Assembly: GCF_001050115.1 (NCBI RefSeq)
Contig: NZ_CP012024.1
Coordinates: 2,584,001-2,648,000, forward strand
Direction of reading: 5' to 3'
DNA from: Bacillus smithii
Lineage (GTDB): Bacteria > Bacillota > Bacilli > Bacillales > DSM-4216
DNA length: 64,000 nt
Below, piece by piece: positions 28,840 through 37,764 of the stretch. Position 1 is the stretch's first letter; each line of letters opens with the position of its first letter. A program made the translations under genes and the position numbers. The notes under the pieces are model-generated. The model had not been told where the DNA came from, ran no database searches, and saw only the letters and a list, made by a program, of their open reading frames with translations.

Positions 28840-29964
28840 TTATGGGAGGACAACCAGCCTGTTGACTTCACCATTGCTTAAGCGGTCAAATCCTTCATTG
28901 ATTTGCTCCAAAGGAATAGTGCCGCTAAGAAGTTTATCAATCGGCAGTTTCCCTTGTTTATACATATCAATAAATCTCGGAATATCTCTGGAAGGAACGC
29001 AGCTTCCGACATAAGAACCTTTCATCGTTCTTTCCTCTGCCGTTAAAGTCACTTGCGTGAATGAAAACTTGTGCGAAGGGTGAGGAAGACCGGTTGTAAT
29101 CGTCGTTCCACCTCTTCTGGTAATTTTATAAGCCGTATCCATGGCCGGTACCGCTCCTGCCGTTTCAAACGCATAATCAACCCCTCCGTCAGTAGCGGCC
29201 TTCACGTTTTCTACTACATGCTCATCTCCTGCATTGAAAACATCCGTCGCACCAAGCTGTTTGGCGAATTCCAGCTTTTCTTGATTCAGATCAATGGCGA
29301 CGATCTTTCTCGCACCAGATGCCACCGCGCCTAAAAGGGCGCTCAAACCGACTCCGCCCAACCCGACAATCGCCACGGTGCTTCCCATCTGTACTTTTGC
29401 GGTATTCACTACTGCTCCGACTCCGGTCATCACCGCACATCCGAATAATGCCAATCGTTCAAACGGTACATCCTTATCCACTTTTACAACTGAATTTCTG
29501 GCAACCACTACATATTCAGAAAAAGCCGAAACGCCGAGATGGTGATGAATATCTGAACCGTTTTCATGCAGTCTTCTTTCACCGCTCAATAGAGTACCTT
29601 GATTATTTGTTTCGGCTCCTTTTTCGCATAAAGCCGGCCGACCTTCCTGACAGGGCAGACAATGTCCGCAACTAGGAACAAAGACACAAACTACATGATC
29701 GCCTTCTTGTAAATCGTCTACCCCTTCTCCGACTTTTTCTACAATTCCTGCTGCTTCATGTCCCAGTGCCATTGGTGTAGGCCTTGGTCTGTCGCCGTTA
29801 ATCACAGATAAGTCTGAGTGGCATAATCCAGCCGCTTTGATTCTTACCAGGATTTCTCCCCTTTTCGGCGGATCCAGCTCCAATTCTCTTATTTTCAAAG
29901 GCTGGCTTTCTGCATACGGACGTGATAATCCCAACTCATACAATACGGCTGATTTTGTCTTCAT
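28840..29964 (-). CDS. Zinc-dependent alcohol dehydrogenase (class III-like)
   Basis: 374 residues of the MDR superfamily. Catalytic zinc ligands are in GLCHSD and GHEAAG. The structural zinc loop is CGHCLPCQEGRPALC. The NAD-binding Rossmann motif is GLGGVGLSAL near residue 200, followed by the acidic VAIDLN that favours NAD over NADP. The substrate is not determined; it may be a primary alcohol or hydroxy acid. The gene lies 17 bp downstream of the lactonase gene in the same direction, so the two are likely one operon acting in sequence. Confidence 0.87.
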   Translation of the reverse strand: MKTKSAVLYELGLSRPYAESQPLKIRELELDPPKRGEILVRIKAAGLCHSDLSVINGDRPRPTPMALGHEAAGIVEKVGEGVDDLQEGDHVVCVFVPSCGHCLPCQEGRPALCEKGAETNNQGTLLSGERRLHENGSDIHHHLGVSAFSEYVVVARNSVVKVDKDVPFERLALFGCAVMTGVGAVVNTAKVQMGSTVAIVGLGGVGLSALLGAVASGARKIVAIDLNQEKLEFAKQLGATDVFNAGDEHVVENVKAATDGGVDYAFETAGAVPAMDTAYKITRRGGTTITTGLPHPSHKFSFTQVTLTAEERTMKGSYVGSCVPSRDIPRFIDMYKQGKLPIDKLLSGTIPLEQINEGFDRLSNGEVNRLVVLP

Positions 29965-29981
29965 TTTGCTAGTACATCTCC

Positions 29982-30833
29982 CTATTCATAATATCCTTCA
30001 GTAGACTTAATAAATGATTGAAATTGTTGGCTGTCGTGGCCAAACCATACTTGAGAATTGGTTTCTTTCGCCAATCTTTTAATTTTTTCCACTGCTTTTA
30101 CATAACCTAAAGAATCATAAATAATTCCCGGAACTTTGATGGGAGTGCCATAATTTTCAGCTGAATAGACAGCATCGGAAGCTAAAATAATTCCTCCCGT
30201 ACCCGGCAGTTGAACATGCAGACCTAACATCCCCCAAGCATGGCCGCTGCCAAAGTTCAAAAGCGTCACATCTTCCGCCAATTTAAGCTGGTGATCATTT
30301 CTGCCGATGGTCTTCCACTGCAGATGGTTTTTGATCCAAGCATCAATATCAGCCCAAATATAGGCGCCGCCTTTTTGATGCTCAGCATAACATCTTAAAG
30401 CACCGTTCAATTCATCTTCATGAACGATAATCGTCGCATTTGTAAACATTTCCAAGCAGCCGGCATGGTCCAAATGCAAATGAGAGGCTACAACGTATCG
30501 GATATCTTCAGGACGCACTTTCAACTGTTCCAGCCGGTTATGTAAATAGCATTCTTCGCTCGCTTCCCAAGGAAAGGTCTTTTGGGTCATTTCTTCCCAG
30601 CGCCCTTTCACTCCCATTGAGTTCGGATTGCAAGCGGTATCAAACAAAATTTTTCCTTCCGGATGATCGATCAGTACGGTATAAATCGGAAACTCAATAA
30701 ATTCCGCAGGCTGGTTGGGATGATCTACAGTAGCCGGATTATGCATGGCAACCATAAAGTTTTTATCCATTTTCATTCGGCCATTATCCAGCACATATAG
30801 CTTAGAATGCGCTTTCACAATATTCGTCATCAC
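29982..30833 (-). CDS. Metallo-beta-lactamase-fold lactonase (AHL/gamma-butyrolactone lactonase-like)
   Basis: 283 residues. The dinuclear-metal motif is SHLHLDHAG near residue 117. Further metal ligands are in FGSGHAWG and LASDAVYS, with a C-terminal WFGHDSQQF. The N-terminal YVLDNG.MKMD pattern is that of the AiiA/AttM (BlcC) lactonases that open acyl-homoserine lactones or gamma-butyrolactone. It is first in an operon with an alcohol dehydrogenase. That pairing recalls Agrobacterium blcABC, where lactone gives hydroxybutyrate, then semialdehyde, then succinate. The native substrate is an inference. Confidence 0.8.
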   Translation of the reverse strand: MMTNIVKAHSKLYVLDNGRMKMDKNFMVAMHNPATVDHPNQPAEFIEFPIYTVLIDHPEGKILFDTACNPNSMGVKGRWEEMTQKTFPWEASEECYLHNRLEQLKVRPEDIRYVVASHLHLDHAGCLEMFTNATIIVHEDELNGALRCYAEHQKGGAYIWADIDAWIKNHLQWKTIGRNDHQLKLAEDVTLLNFGSGHAWGMLGLHVQLPGTGGIILASDAVYSAENYGTPIKVPGIIYDSLGYVKAVEKIKRLAKETNSQVWFGHDSQQFQSFIKSTEGYYE

Positions 30834-31283
30834 AGCACCTCTATCTTTCCGTATTTACTGACGGCTCTTTCATTTTCCCAACGAATCCAATACATTCAAT
30901 AATCCTCTAAATTTCAGCTATCCTTTCCCTTATCCTTTTATCACCCCCGATTAGGATCACTAAAACCGTCCGTCATTTTTTCCTCCACCAGATGCAAATC
31001 AAATCACTCTTTTGTTCAATTCGGTATATTCTTTTAATTCATTATTACATAAATTATCTAATAATTAAATATAAAGTGAAATTTCCGTTTTATTAAGGCG
31101 TACAGTTTAATACCTGCTCCATAACGACGTCTTCTTTTTCTCTTGGAAATAAAAAAGTAGTATGTTAAAATCTAAACGCTTTATAATATTATATATTTTC
31201 TGAATAATATATAATAAAGAAAAAAGTTAGATACCATCCCCCCTTTGACCATGGTGTTTCTTTTTACAGGAGGAGAATTTCTT
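30834..31283. other. Intergenic region with divergent promoters
   Basis: About 450 bp between the lactonase and transporter genes. It is very AT-rich near its right end. An 11-bp inverted repeat, TATTATATATT (31187-31197) with AATATATAATA (31206-31216), lies about 70 bp before the transporter start and might be a regulator site, although its low complexity makes chance possible. Confidence 0.4.
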
Positions 31284-32156
31284 ATGACAGATGGGAGGTC
31301 TGCTTTTCTTGTTTTTCTAGCTGCAATATTATGGGGGACAACGGGAACAGCCCAAACTTTTGCACCTGATAGCGCCACCCCTGTTGTTATCGGAGCTGTC
31401 CGGTTAGCCATCGGCGGTCCCGCGTTGCTCATCTCCGCTTTTTTGAAAGGGAAATTAAATCATCAAGGGTGGTCGGTTATCCCCGTTATCATGGCTGCAT
31501 TATGTATCGCTGCCTATCAACCGCTTTTTTTCTCCGCAGTGAAATTAACAGGAGTCGCAATAGGAACCGTTACGGCAATCGGAAGCGCCCCGATTTTGGC
31601 AGGCATCCTTGAATGGATTGTGAAGAGGAAAACTCCTGAACGAAATTGGTGGCTTGCGACGTTTTTAGCAATGATGGGCTGTCTATTGCTTATTCAGAAT
31701 GATCATGAAATGAATGCCGCGCCGTTAGGCATCATTATGGCAATTGGTGCGGGATTATCATTTGCGGCATATACGTTGATCACGAAACATTTGCTCGAAA
31801 AGCACATACCCGAGGCAGTAGTTGGGGTTGTGTTTACTTTAAGTTCGATTTTCTTAACCCCCTTTTTATTTGTATACAATCTCAAATGGCTATTAGATCT
31901 TCATGGGATAGCAGTTGCTTTATATCTCGGACTTTTTGCCACTGCGCTTTCTTATATGTTTTTTGCGAAAGGACTGATGGGGATCCACGCCTCAAAAGCG
32001 GTTACCCTTTCTTTGGCTGAACCGCTCACTGCTGCATTACTTGGTGTTTTCATAGTTGGTGAGACGCTGGCTCCCATTGCATGGACAGGAGTTCTTTTGT
32101 TATTCATCGGGTTAGGATTATTGTCCTTTAAACCCGGAAAGCAAAAAAGAAGATAG
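31284..32156 (+). CDS. EamA/DMT-family transporter
   Basis: 290 residues with ten predicted membrane helices, two EamA repeats of five helices each. The first starts FLVFLAAILWGTTGTAQTF; the second repeat starts near PLGIIMAIGAGLSFAAYTL. The C-terminus has the usual EPLTAALLGVFIVGE motif and a basic tail. Members export amino acids, their analogues or metabolites; the substrate is unknown. ATG 31284 follows AGGAGGAGAATTTCTT. Transcribed alone. Confidence 0.85.
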   Translation: MTDGRSAFLVFLAAILWGTTGTAQTFAPDSATPVVIGAVRLAIGGPALLISAFLKGKLNHQGWSVIPVIMAALCIAAYQPLFFSAVKLTGVAIGTVTAIGSAPILAGILEWIVKRKTPERNWWLATFLAMMGCLLLIQNDHEMNAAPLGIIMAIGAGLSFAAYTLITKHLLEKHIPEAVVGVVFTLSSIFLTPFLFVYNLKWLLDLHGIAVALYLGLFATALSYMFFAKGLMGIHASKAVTLSLAEPLTAALLGVFIVGETLAPIAWTGVLLLFIGLGLLSFKPGKQKRR

Positions 32157-32365
32157 TTTGACCCATCGATCATACCCGTTATTTCATAACATGATCGCTT
32201 TCAATAAGATCGGAAAGAGCATATTAAAGGAAGTTATCATCATGTTAATAATTATCTTTCCGAATTTCCAAGCTGAAGAATTACCTGTATTCCCCGACGT
32301 TTTACCAGATGTAAAACTAATTTATTATCAAAACGTATGTTTTTAGGAAATAGGGGGCAACACAA

Positions 32366-32578
32366 ATGGAAACCAATAATCGAAACTGTTTAAGATGCCA
32401 AGAAGAGATGACTAGGGTGTCTGTAATCCCCGGCGGTGGCGGGGGAGCATTGCTAATTGAAAAGATGAAGTCAGGATTCTTTAAAGGAAAAACGTCAAGC
32501 GTTAACGCATTTGTATGCACTCAATGTGGGTATGTAGAACTTGTTGCTGAAAATCCAGCAATTTTCAAAGAAAAATAA
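32366..32578 (+). CDS. Small zinc-ribbon protein
   Basis: 70 residues. Two CxxC knuckles, NCLRCQEEM near residue 8 and FVCTQCGYVEL near residue 50, form a probable zinc ribbon. A glycine run (PGGGGG) lies between them. ATG 32366 has a GGGGGC ribosome site. Probably nucleic-acid or metal related; no specific function can be given. It ends 16 bp before the third intron copy, which lies on the opposite strand. Confidence 0.7.
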   Translation: METNNRNCLRCQEEMTRVSVIPGGGGGALLIEKMKSGFFKGKTSSVNAFVCTQCGYVELVAENPAIFKEK

Positions 32579-32594
32579 GTTTTATGGATTTCTA

Positions 32595-33234
32595 ATCGAG
32601 TAGGAGGGAGCGATTAACTCCCGTCCTCTCACACCACCGTACGTACGGTTCCGTATACGGCGGTTCAATTAAGATAATTGACGCAAGTCTTTATAACTTC
32701 CGTGAATAGCTGTTCTCTTTATGCCAGTGGTCACTCCACCCTCCAAGAGGTCTCCCACGGGATTCACCGCTTCCTCCCTCAAGTGAGGTACTACGTTTTC
32801 TGTGTTCATCATGACTCACTGAATACCAAGGGCTATTCTCTCTTAATTGTTCGGTCCTTCTTAGTTGTTCTAGACCAACTAATACTATGACCTCTGCTGA
32901 CTTCTGACGGTTCAGCTACTTATCACTAAGTAGGTTATGAAGAGTACTTCACATATCCGCCAGACCTCCCCGGGTAAGTACATGCACTTTCACACCATCT
33001 ATCCGCCTCATTTACTCGATATGACCTTCGACAGAAAGAGCTTTGTTTTGTTATGCAAACTCACTCAATCATACCTAGCCTTATATGAGGTTCGTGTTCC
33101 TCGGACCGGTGTTTTGCCTCCAGCTTCCTTCAGATTCCGCGTCACCACGGACACCCTTGCTCTTGGCTAACCTCTACTTCTGTCTTCGGGGTTCGGGACT
33201 TACACCCTATAGTTCATGTACATGCCGGGCGCAC
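32595..33234 (-). mobile_element. ORF-less group IIC intron, copy 3
   Basis: Third 640-bp copy, with the same ends and apparently the same sequence as at 2622 and 22690. The 5' exon ends TTTATCTAT after a hairpin at 33242-33269. That hairpin has a weaker T-tract than the other two targets and no gene immediately upstream. The 47-codon domain IV frame is present (about 32669-32812). Confidence 0.9.
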
Positions 33235-33236
33235 AT

Positions 33237-33269
33237 AGATAAATGGACCTCATCCATCTAAGGTCCATT
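33237..33269 (-). terminator. Hairpin at the intron copy 3 target
   Basis: AATGGACCT (33242-33250) pairs with AGGTCCATT (33261-33269). On the minus strand TTTATCTAT follows. It looks like a terminator of a transcript that I cannot assign; dps upstream has its own terminator. Confidence 0.55.
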
Positions 33270-33532
33270 ATTTTGCAAAAACAGCAAACATTTAACAGAG
33301 CCATTTAAAAAAAGAAATGAGAGTGTTACACGAATAAAAAATAGTAAACACTCGGAAAGGTTGCTTTTTCATTTAAACACCAACATGCTCTGAATGATGT
33401 TTGAGCCTTCATTCGGATATTTCCGGAAGTTCATTTTTGAAAGTGTGAATCTCCCAGTTCATTGGCTCAATGTATTGACTTGTATTGTACTCTTTATACA
33501 CTCCATAGTGTTTTTATGATGATTGCATGAAT
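33270..33532. other. Intergenic region, no gene seen
   Basis: About 260 bp of AT-rich sequence between the copy 3 target hairpin and the dps terminator. No credible gene is visible on either strand. Confidence 0.5.
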
Positions 33533-33570
33533 AAAAAAGGGTGTCCCTCATTCAAATTCAGGACACCCTC
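33533..33570. terminator. dps terminator
   Basis: GGGTGTCC (33539-33546) pairs with GGACACCC (33561-33568). On the minus strand it is followed by six Ts, eight bases after the dps stop. Confidence 0.85.
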
Positions 33571-33577
33571 ACACTAC

Positions 33578-34018
33578 TTATTTGCCAAGAAAAGAATTCA
33601 ACATCCAAACATGTTTTTCTAATTTTTGATGAATGGAAAGCAGCATATCTCCCGTCGTGTCATCGCCCACTTCTGCGGCCAAGTCCATTCCTTCTTTTAA
33701 TTCTTTTATTAAGATCGAGAAATCGTTTACGGTCGCCTGCACCATTTCTTCAGCGGTTTCCGTTCCTTCGGCTTCCTTCACACTAGCTACTTCCAAGCTT
33801 TCTTTCAACGTAGCGATCGGCTGACCGCCTAATGCCAGCAGTCGTTCTGCCAATTCATCAATGTTTTCGCTTGCTTCATTATAAAATTCTTCAAATTTTT
33901 CATGAAGGACAAAAAATTGCGAACCTTTTACATACCAATGGAAGTTATGTAATTTTGTGTAAAGCACTGTCCAATTGGCTACTTGCTTATTGACGATTTC
34001 CAATAATTTTTCCGACAT
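33578..34018 (-). CDS. dps: Dps-family ferritin-like DNA-protection protein
   Basis: 146 residues of the four-helix Dps fold, forming a 12-subunit cage that stores iron and consumes peroxide. The inter-subunit ferroxidase ligands are visible as HNFHWYVKG near residue 30 and [18 protein letters not shown] near residue 45. ATG 34018 follows GGAGGGTGATAAAA. Equivalent to B. subtilis dps or mrgA; the position beside yidD favours dps. Stress control (sigma B or PerR) is expected, but no site was identified. Confidence 0.88.
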   Translation of the reverse strand: MSEKLLEIVNKQVANWTVLYTKLHNFHWYVKGSQFFVLHEKFEEFYNEASENIDELAERLLALGGQPIATLKESLEVASVKEAEGTETAEEMVQATVNDFSILIKELKEGMDLAAEVGDDTTGDMLLSIHQKLEKHVWMLNSFLGK

Positions 34019-34144
34019 TTTTATCACCCTCCACATTTATGTTGTTCCCATTTCCATTTTAAACTAAACATGGAACCTTGTCATTTTTTGTACCTCGATC
34101 TGGAATCATGATAAAATAAACCTATTGCTAGGGAGAGGTGTATC

Positions 34145-34387
34145 ATGGGAAAAAAGTTTGCCATATTCTTTATCCGATTTTACCAAAAAGCGATATCTCC
34201 ATTAAAACCTCCTTCTTGCCGATTTTATCCAACCTGCTCTCAGTACGGTTTAGAAGCGATAGAACGCTTCGGCGTCCTGAAAGGCGGAATGTTAACATTA
34301 AGACGAATCAGCAAATGCCATCCATTCCATCCCGGCGGCTATGATCCCGTACCAGAAAAATGGCCGCAAAAAAAGAATGATGATTGA
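34145..34387 (+). CDS. yidD: Membrane protein insertion efficiency factor YidD
   Basis: 80 residues of the YidD family, amphipathic and membrane-associated, assisting YidC/Sec membrane insertion. Conserved features are [34 protein letters not shown] and the C-terminal [13 protein letters not shown], including the three cysteines. ATG 34145 has GGGAGAGGTG upstream. Equivalent to B. subtilis ytjA. Confidence 0.9.
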   Translation: MGKKFAIFFIRFYQKAISPLKPPSCRFYPTCSQYGLEAIERFGVLKGGMLTLRRISKCHPFHPGGYDPVPEKWPQKKNDD

Positions 34388-34507
34388 AAAAGAAACTCGT
34401 TCGTTAAGAAAGCGCCCATCTAAATTCCGAATCGTTACAATTCGCTTCCAACTTTATATGTAAGTAAGAGGCATTGACATTTACCTTAAAGGAAAACGTC
34501 AATCCAT

Positions 34508-34543
34508 AAAAAAGAGGCTGCCGCTTTGGCAAGCCTTTTTTAT
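34508..34543. terminator. Bidirectional terminator after menE
   Basis: GAGGCTGCC and GGCAAGCCT-type arms are flanked by A- and T-runs. It lies at the menE 3' end and may also end yidD transcripts. Confidence 0.7.
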
Positions 34544-36045
34544 TCATCCGAGTTTTGGGCATTCTTTTTCATCATTTCCCGGTACAGCTGTTTTAATTCC
34601 CTTCTTAACAATTTGTTGGACGCATTTCTTGGCAATGCCGGTACAGTAAAAAAGCGCCTTGGAATTTTATATTTTGCCAAATGCATTCGGCAATAATCCA
34701 ATAATTCCTTTTCTGGAGCGTGCTTTTTCACGACGAGAAAAGCAACCGGCACTTGGCCCCAGTTTGCATCATTTACCCCAATGACTCCGGCTTCAACAAC
34801 ATCCGGATGTCCCGTTAGAACCGATTCGATTTCTGCCGGATATATGTTCTCTCCACCGGAAATAATCAAATCTGAACGACGATCCAACACATACAGAAAA
34901 CCCTCTTCATCCAAATAGCCGATATCCCCCGTGAACAGCCAACCATCTTGGAATCGCTCGCGATTTGCGTCTTCCCTTTTCAAATAACCTTTCGTCACAT
35001 TTGGTCCTTTCACGACAATTTCTCCGGCTTTCAGAGGAGGCAGCACTTTCCCATCTTCCATAATGCGAATTTGCGCTGGAAAAAGCGGCTTTCCGGCTGA
35101 TCCAAGCTTGCTCAAACTATATTCAGGCGGAAGCGTTACGATTTGCGAGGAAGTTTCGGTCATTCCGTATGTTTGAAAAATGGGAATTCCTTTTTCAGAG
35201 CATTGTTCCAAAATCGATTTTGGCGCCGGCCCTCCGCCGAGAAGCATGCAGCGGAAACGTGATGAATAGGATTTATTCCCAAGATTATTCAACAAACGCT
35301 GCAACATCACCGTCACAACGGAAATAATCGTTCCTTCACCGTTGATCAGCTTATTGTTGATGTCTTCTTCATCAAATCGTTCATATAGCCGAACAGTCAT
35401 TCCGTATATGATGCTGCGCATTAATATGGAATAGCCGCTGATGTGGAAAAGAGGGACAGCACAAATCCATAGATCATCTTCTTTTAACCCTAAATTCAAC
35501 GCAGAACCGGCTGCACTCCAAAAATGATTTTCATATGATTGCAATACTCCTTTTGGATTGCCGGTCGTACCTGAAGTATACATAATGGAACATATATGAT
35601 CCATCTTCCACTCTTCAGCAATAAATGTAAGACGCGGCTCTCTTTCCTTCAGTTCATCTATGCTTGCTTTTTCCAAATTCCCTTTTTGATTTTGGACGCG
35701 ATCCGCTGTATCTTTAAATTCATCATCGTAAATCAGGAGCTTGGCCTCTGAATCCGTAATCTGCCATGAGATTTCTGATTCTGTTAATCTTGTATTGATC
35801 ATGACCGCCACTGCGCCTAACTGCTGTAAAGCATAAATAATAAAAATCGATTCCGGTTTGTTTTTGACTAACAAGGCTACCGCATCCCCCGAACTGATGG
35901 AGTAGGATGCAATTTTTCCCGCGAATTTCAGCGCTTTTTCGAAAACGTCTTGAAACGTATAAGACTGATCATGAAAAAGAACGGCAGGACGGTCAGGAGT
36001 TAATGATGCCCGCTGTTTTAAAAAATTGGGTAATACTGCGGCCAC
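34540..36045 (-). CDS. menE: 2-succinylbenzoate-CoA ligase
   Basis: 501 residues of the ANL adenylating superfamily. Activates o-succinylbenzoate to its CoA ester in menaquinone synthesis. The P-loop-like YTSGTTGNPKGV lies near residue 155, QTYGMTE near residue 295, GWLFTGDIG near residue 370 and the hinge with RSDLIISGGENIYP after it. GTG 36045 follows AAAGGAGG. A strong terminator separates it from menB, so it may be less expressed or have its own promoter. Confidence 0.92.
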   Translation of the reverse strand: MAAVLPNFLKQRASLTPDRPAVLFHDQSYTFQDVFEKALKFAGKIASYSISSGDAVALLVKNKPESIFIIYALQQLGAVAVMINTRLTESEISWQITDSEAKLLIYDDEFKDTADRVQNQKGNLEKASIDELKEREPRLTFIAEEWKMDHICSIMYTSGTTGNPKGVLQSYENHFWSAAGSALNLGLKEDDLWICAVPLFHISGYSILMRSIIYGMTVRLYERFDEEDINNKLINGEGTIISVVTVMLQRLLNNLGNKSYSSRFRCMLLGGGPAPKSILEQCSEKGIPIFQTYGMTETSSQIVTLPPEYSLSKLGSAGKPLFPAQIRIMEDGKVLPPLKAGEIVVKGPNVTKGYLKREDANRERFQDGWLFTGDIGYLDEEGFLYVLDRRSDLIISGGENIYPAEIESVLTGHPDVVEAGVIGVNDANWGQVPVAFLVVKKHAPEKELLDYCRMHLAKYKIPRRFFTVPALPRNASNKLLRRELKQLYREMMKKNAQNSDE

Positions 36046-36069
36046 ACGAAAACCTCCTTTCTATGATTC

Positions 36070-36103
36070 AAAAAAGCTTGATGGAATTCCATCAAGCTTT
36101 CTT
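36070..36103 (-). terminator. Terminator between menB and menE
   Basis: AAAGCTTGATGG and CCATCAAGCTTT form a near-perfect 12-bp stem with an AATT loop. Ts follow on the minus strand. It would attenuate transcription into menE. Confidence 0.8.
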
Positions 36104-36121
36104 CGTGATTCTTGTACGATA

Positions 36122-36946
36122 TCAAGGGAAACGCGGGAATTGTCCAAAATTTGGTTTACGTTTTTCTTTAAAGGCATCGCGTCCTTCTTTTGCTTCATCG
36201 GTTGTATAATAAAGCAACGTTGCGTCGCCGGCCAATTGCTGAATTCCGGCTAAGCCATCGGTATCGGCATTGAACGCCGCTTTTAAGAAACGAATGGCCG
36301 TAGGACTTTTTTCTAAAATTTCTTCCGCCCATTTCACCGTTTCTTCTTCTAATTTCTCAAGTGGAACAACTGTATTGACAAGCCCCATTTCCAATGCTTC
36401 CTGAGCGTTGTATTGACGGCAGAGATACCAGATTTCTCTCGCTTTTTTATGACCGACAAGACGAGCCAAATAGCCAGCTCCGTATCCACCGTCAAAGCTT
36501 CCCACTTTCGGCCCGGTTTGTCCGAAGATCGCATTGTCAGCCGCAATCGTTAAATCGCAAACGACATGAAGGACATGACCGCCGCCAATGGCATATCCGG
36601 CTACCATCGCAATAACCGGTTTCGGAATCACGCGAATCAAACGCTGCAAATCCAAAACATTTAAGCGCGGAATATTATCTTCTCCTACATAGCCGCCATG
36701 GCCGCGGACTTTTTGGTCACCGCCGGAGCAAAACGCTTTGTCTCCCGCACCTGTTAAAATGATGACTCCAATATTAGAATCATCGCGAGCATACGAAAAA
36801 GCATCGATCATTTCCATGACCGTTTTCGGCCGAAAAGCATTTCTGACTTCCGGGCGGTTAATCGTAATTTTGGCAATGTGGTTATAAGTTTCATAAATAA
36901 TATCTTCGTATTCGCGTTCCTTAACCCAAGGAAACCCCATTTTCAT
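36122..36946 (-). CDS. menB: 1,4-Dihydroxy-2-naphthoyl-CoA synthase
   Basis: 274 residues of the crotonase superfamily. Closes the second ring of the menaquinone head group. Crotonase motifs are [12 protein letters not shown] near residue 36, the oxyanion-hole SGGDQKVRG and [15 protein letters not shown], and the MenB-specific [12 protein letters not shown]. The start has AGGAGG upstream; either ATG 36946 or ATG 36940 is possible. It follows menH after 8 bp, within the menF-D-H-B operon. Confidence 0.95.
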   Translation of the reverse strand: MKMGFPWVKEREYEDIIYETYNHIAKITINRPEVRNAFRPKTVMEMIDAFSYARDDSNIGVIILTGAGDKAFCSGGDQKVRGHGGYVGEDNIPRLNVLDLQRLIRVIPKPVIAMVAGYAIGGGHVLHVVCDLTIAADNAIFGQTGPKVGSFDGGYGAGYLARLVGHKKAREIWYLCRQYNAQEALEMGLVNTVVPLEKLEEETVKWAEEILEKSPTAIRFLKAAFNADTDGLAGIQQLAGDATLLYYTTDEAKEGRDAFKEKRKPNFGQFPRFP

Positions 36947-36954
36947 TCTCCTCC

Positions 36955-37764
36955 TTATGTAGAACTAATAAACTCGTTCACTATTGTACCAAACTTTTGA
37001 CTATCTTCGACATGAATTGCGTGCCCCGCGCCTTCGACTTCTTCCCAACGTCCATTCGGCAGCATTTTTTTCATTTCTTGGGCAATTTTTTTAAATTTCA
37101 CATCCAGTGAACCGGTGATCAACAGCACCGGCATGTCCAGACGATCTAATTGGCTCCACCAAGACGGCTGTGCGCCAGTACCCATCCCTATAAGAGAATT
37201 GGCCAGTCCTAAAGGATGTTGGCGAAGTCTTTGTTCGCGGATTTTTTTTCTGATCTCGATCGGCAATTGAGACTGAGAAGCAAACAAAGGGATCTTTTCC
37301 CACTCATCTACAAATGCACGAATTCCGGCTTGCAAAATTTTTTCTGCCAATGCATGATCTCGTTTTCTGCGCGCAGACCTTTCCGTTTCAGTTTTCAAAC
37401 CGGGAGAAGAACTCTCCAAAATCAACCGTTTGACTCTTTTCGGATATAATACCGCCATCGTCAAGGCTAGCCGCCCTCCCATGGAATAGCCGATCACATT
37501 GATTTTCTGGATATTGAGACGTCTCAATAGTTCGATCACGTCACCAGCAATCTTTTCGATCGCATATTCTTCGCTGTTTTCCGGATGTGCGCTGTTGCCA
37601 TGGCCGAGAATATCGATGGAAATGCATTGATAATCTTTTTGCAGCTTTGCCACTATTTCATCCCATGTTGTATGGTCGCCGGTAAATCCATGAAGAAATA
37701 AAAGCGGCTCCCCTTTTCCAGCGATTGTGAAATAATACGTTCGGCCATTGACCGTCATATTCAT
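36955..37764 (-). CDS. menH: SHCHC synthase (MenH, alpha/beta hydrolase)
   Basis: 269 residues. Eliminates pyruvate from the MenD product in menaquinone synthesis. [12 protein letters not shown] forms the oxyanion region, the Ser is in GYSMGGR near residue 94, the Asp in ITGSLDVKF and the His in [14 protein letters not shown] 37764 overlaps the menD stop in an ATGA arrangement, indicating coupled translation. Confidence 0.9.
   Translation of the reverse strand: MNMTVNGRTYYFTIAGKGEPLLFLHGFTGDHTTWDEIVAKLQKDYQCISIDILGHGNSAHPENSEEYAIEKIAGDVIELLRRLNIQKINVIGYSMGGRLALTMAVLYPKRVKRLILESSSPGLKTETERSARRKRDHALAEKILQAGIRAFVDEWEKIPLFASQSQLPIEIRKKIREQRLRQHPLGLANSLIGMGTGAQPSWWSQLDRLDMPVLLITGSLDVKFKKIAQEMKKMLPNGRWEEVEGAGHAIHVEDSQKFGTIVNEFISST

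Noticed and set aside
32242-32346. 35-codon frame (MLIIIFPNFQAEE...) with AAAGGAAG before it
   Set aside because: Too short and unrecognised; a weak candidate only. Conservation would be needed to accept it.
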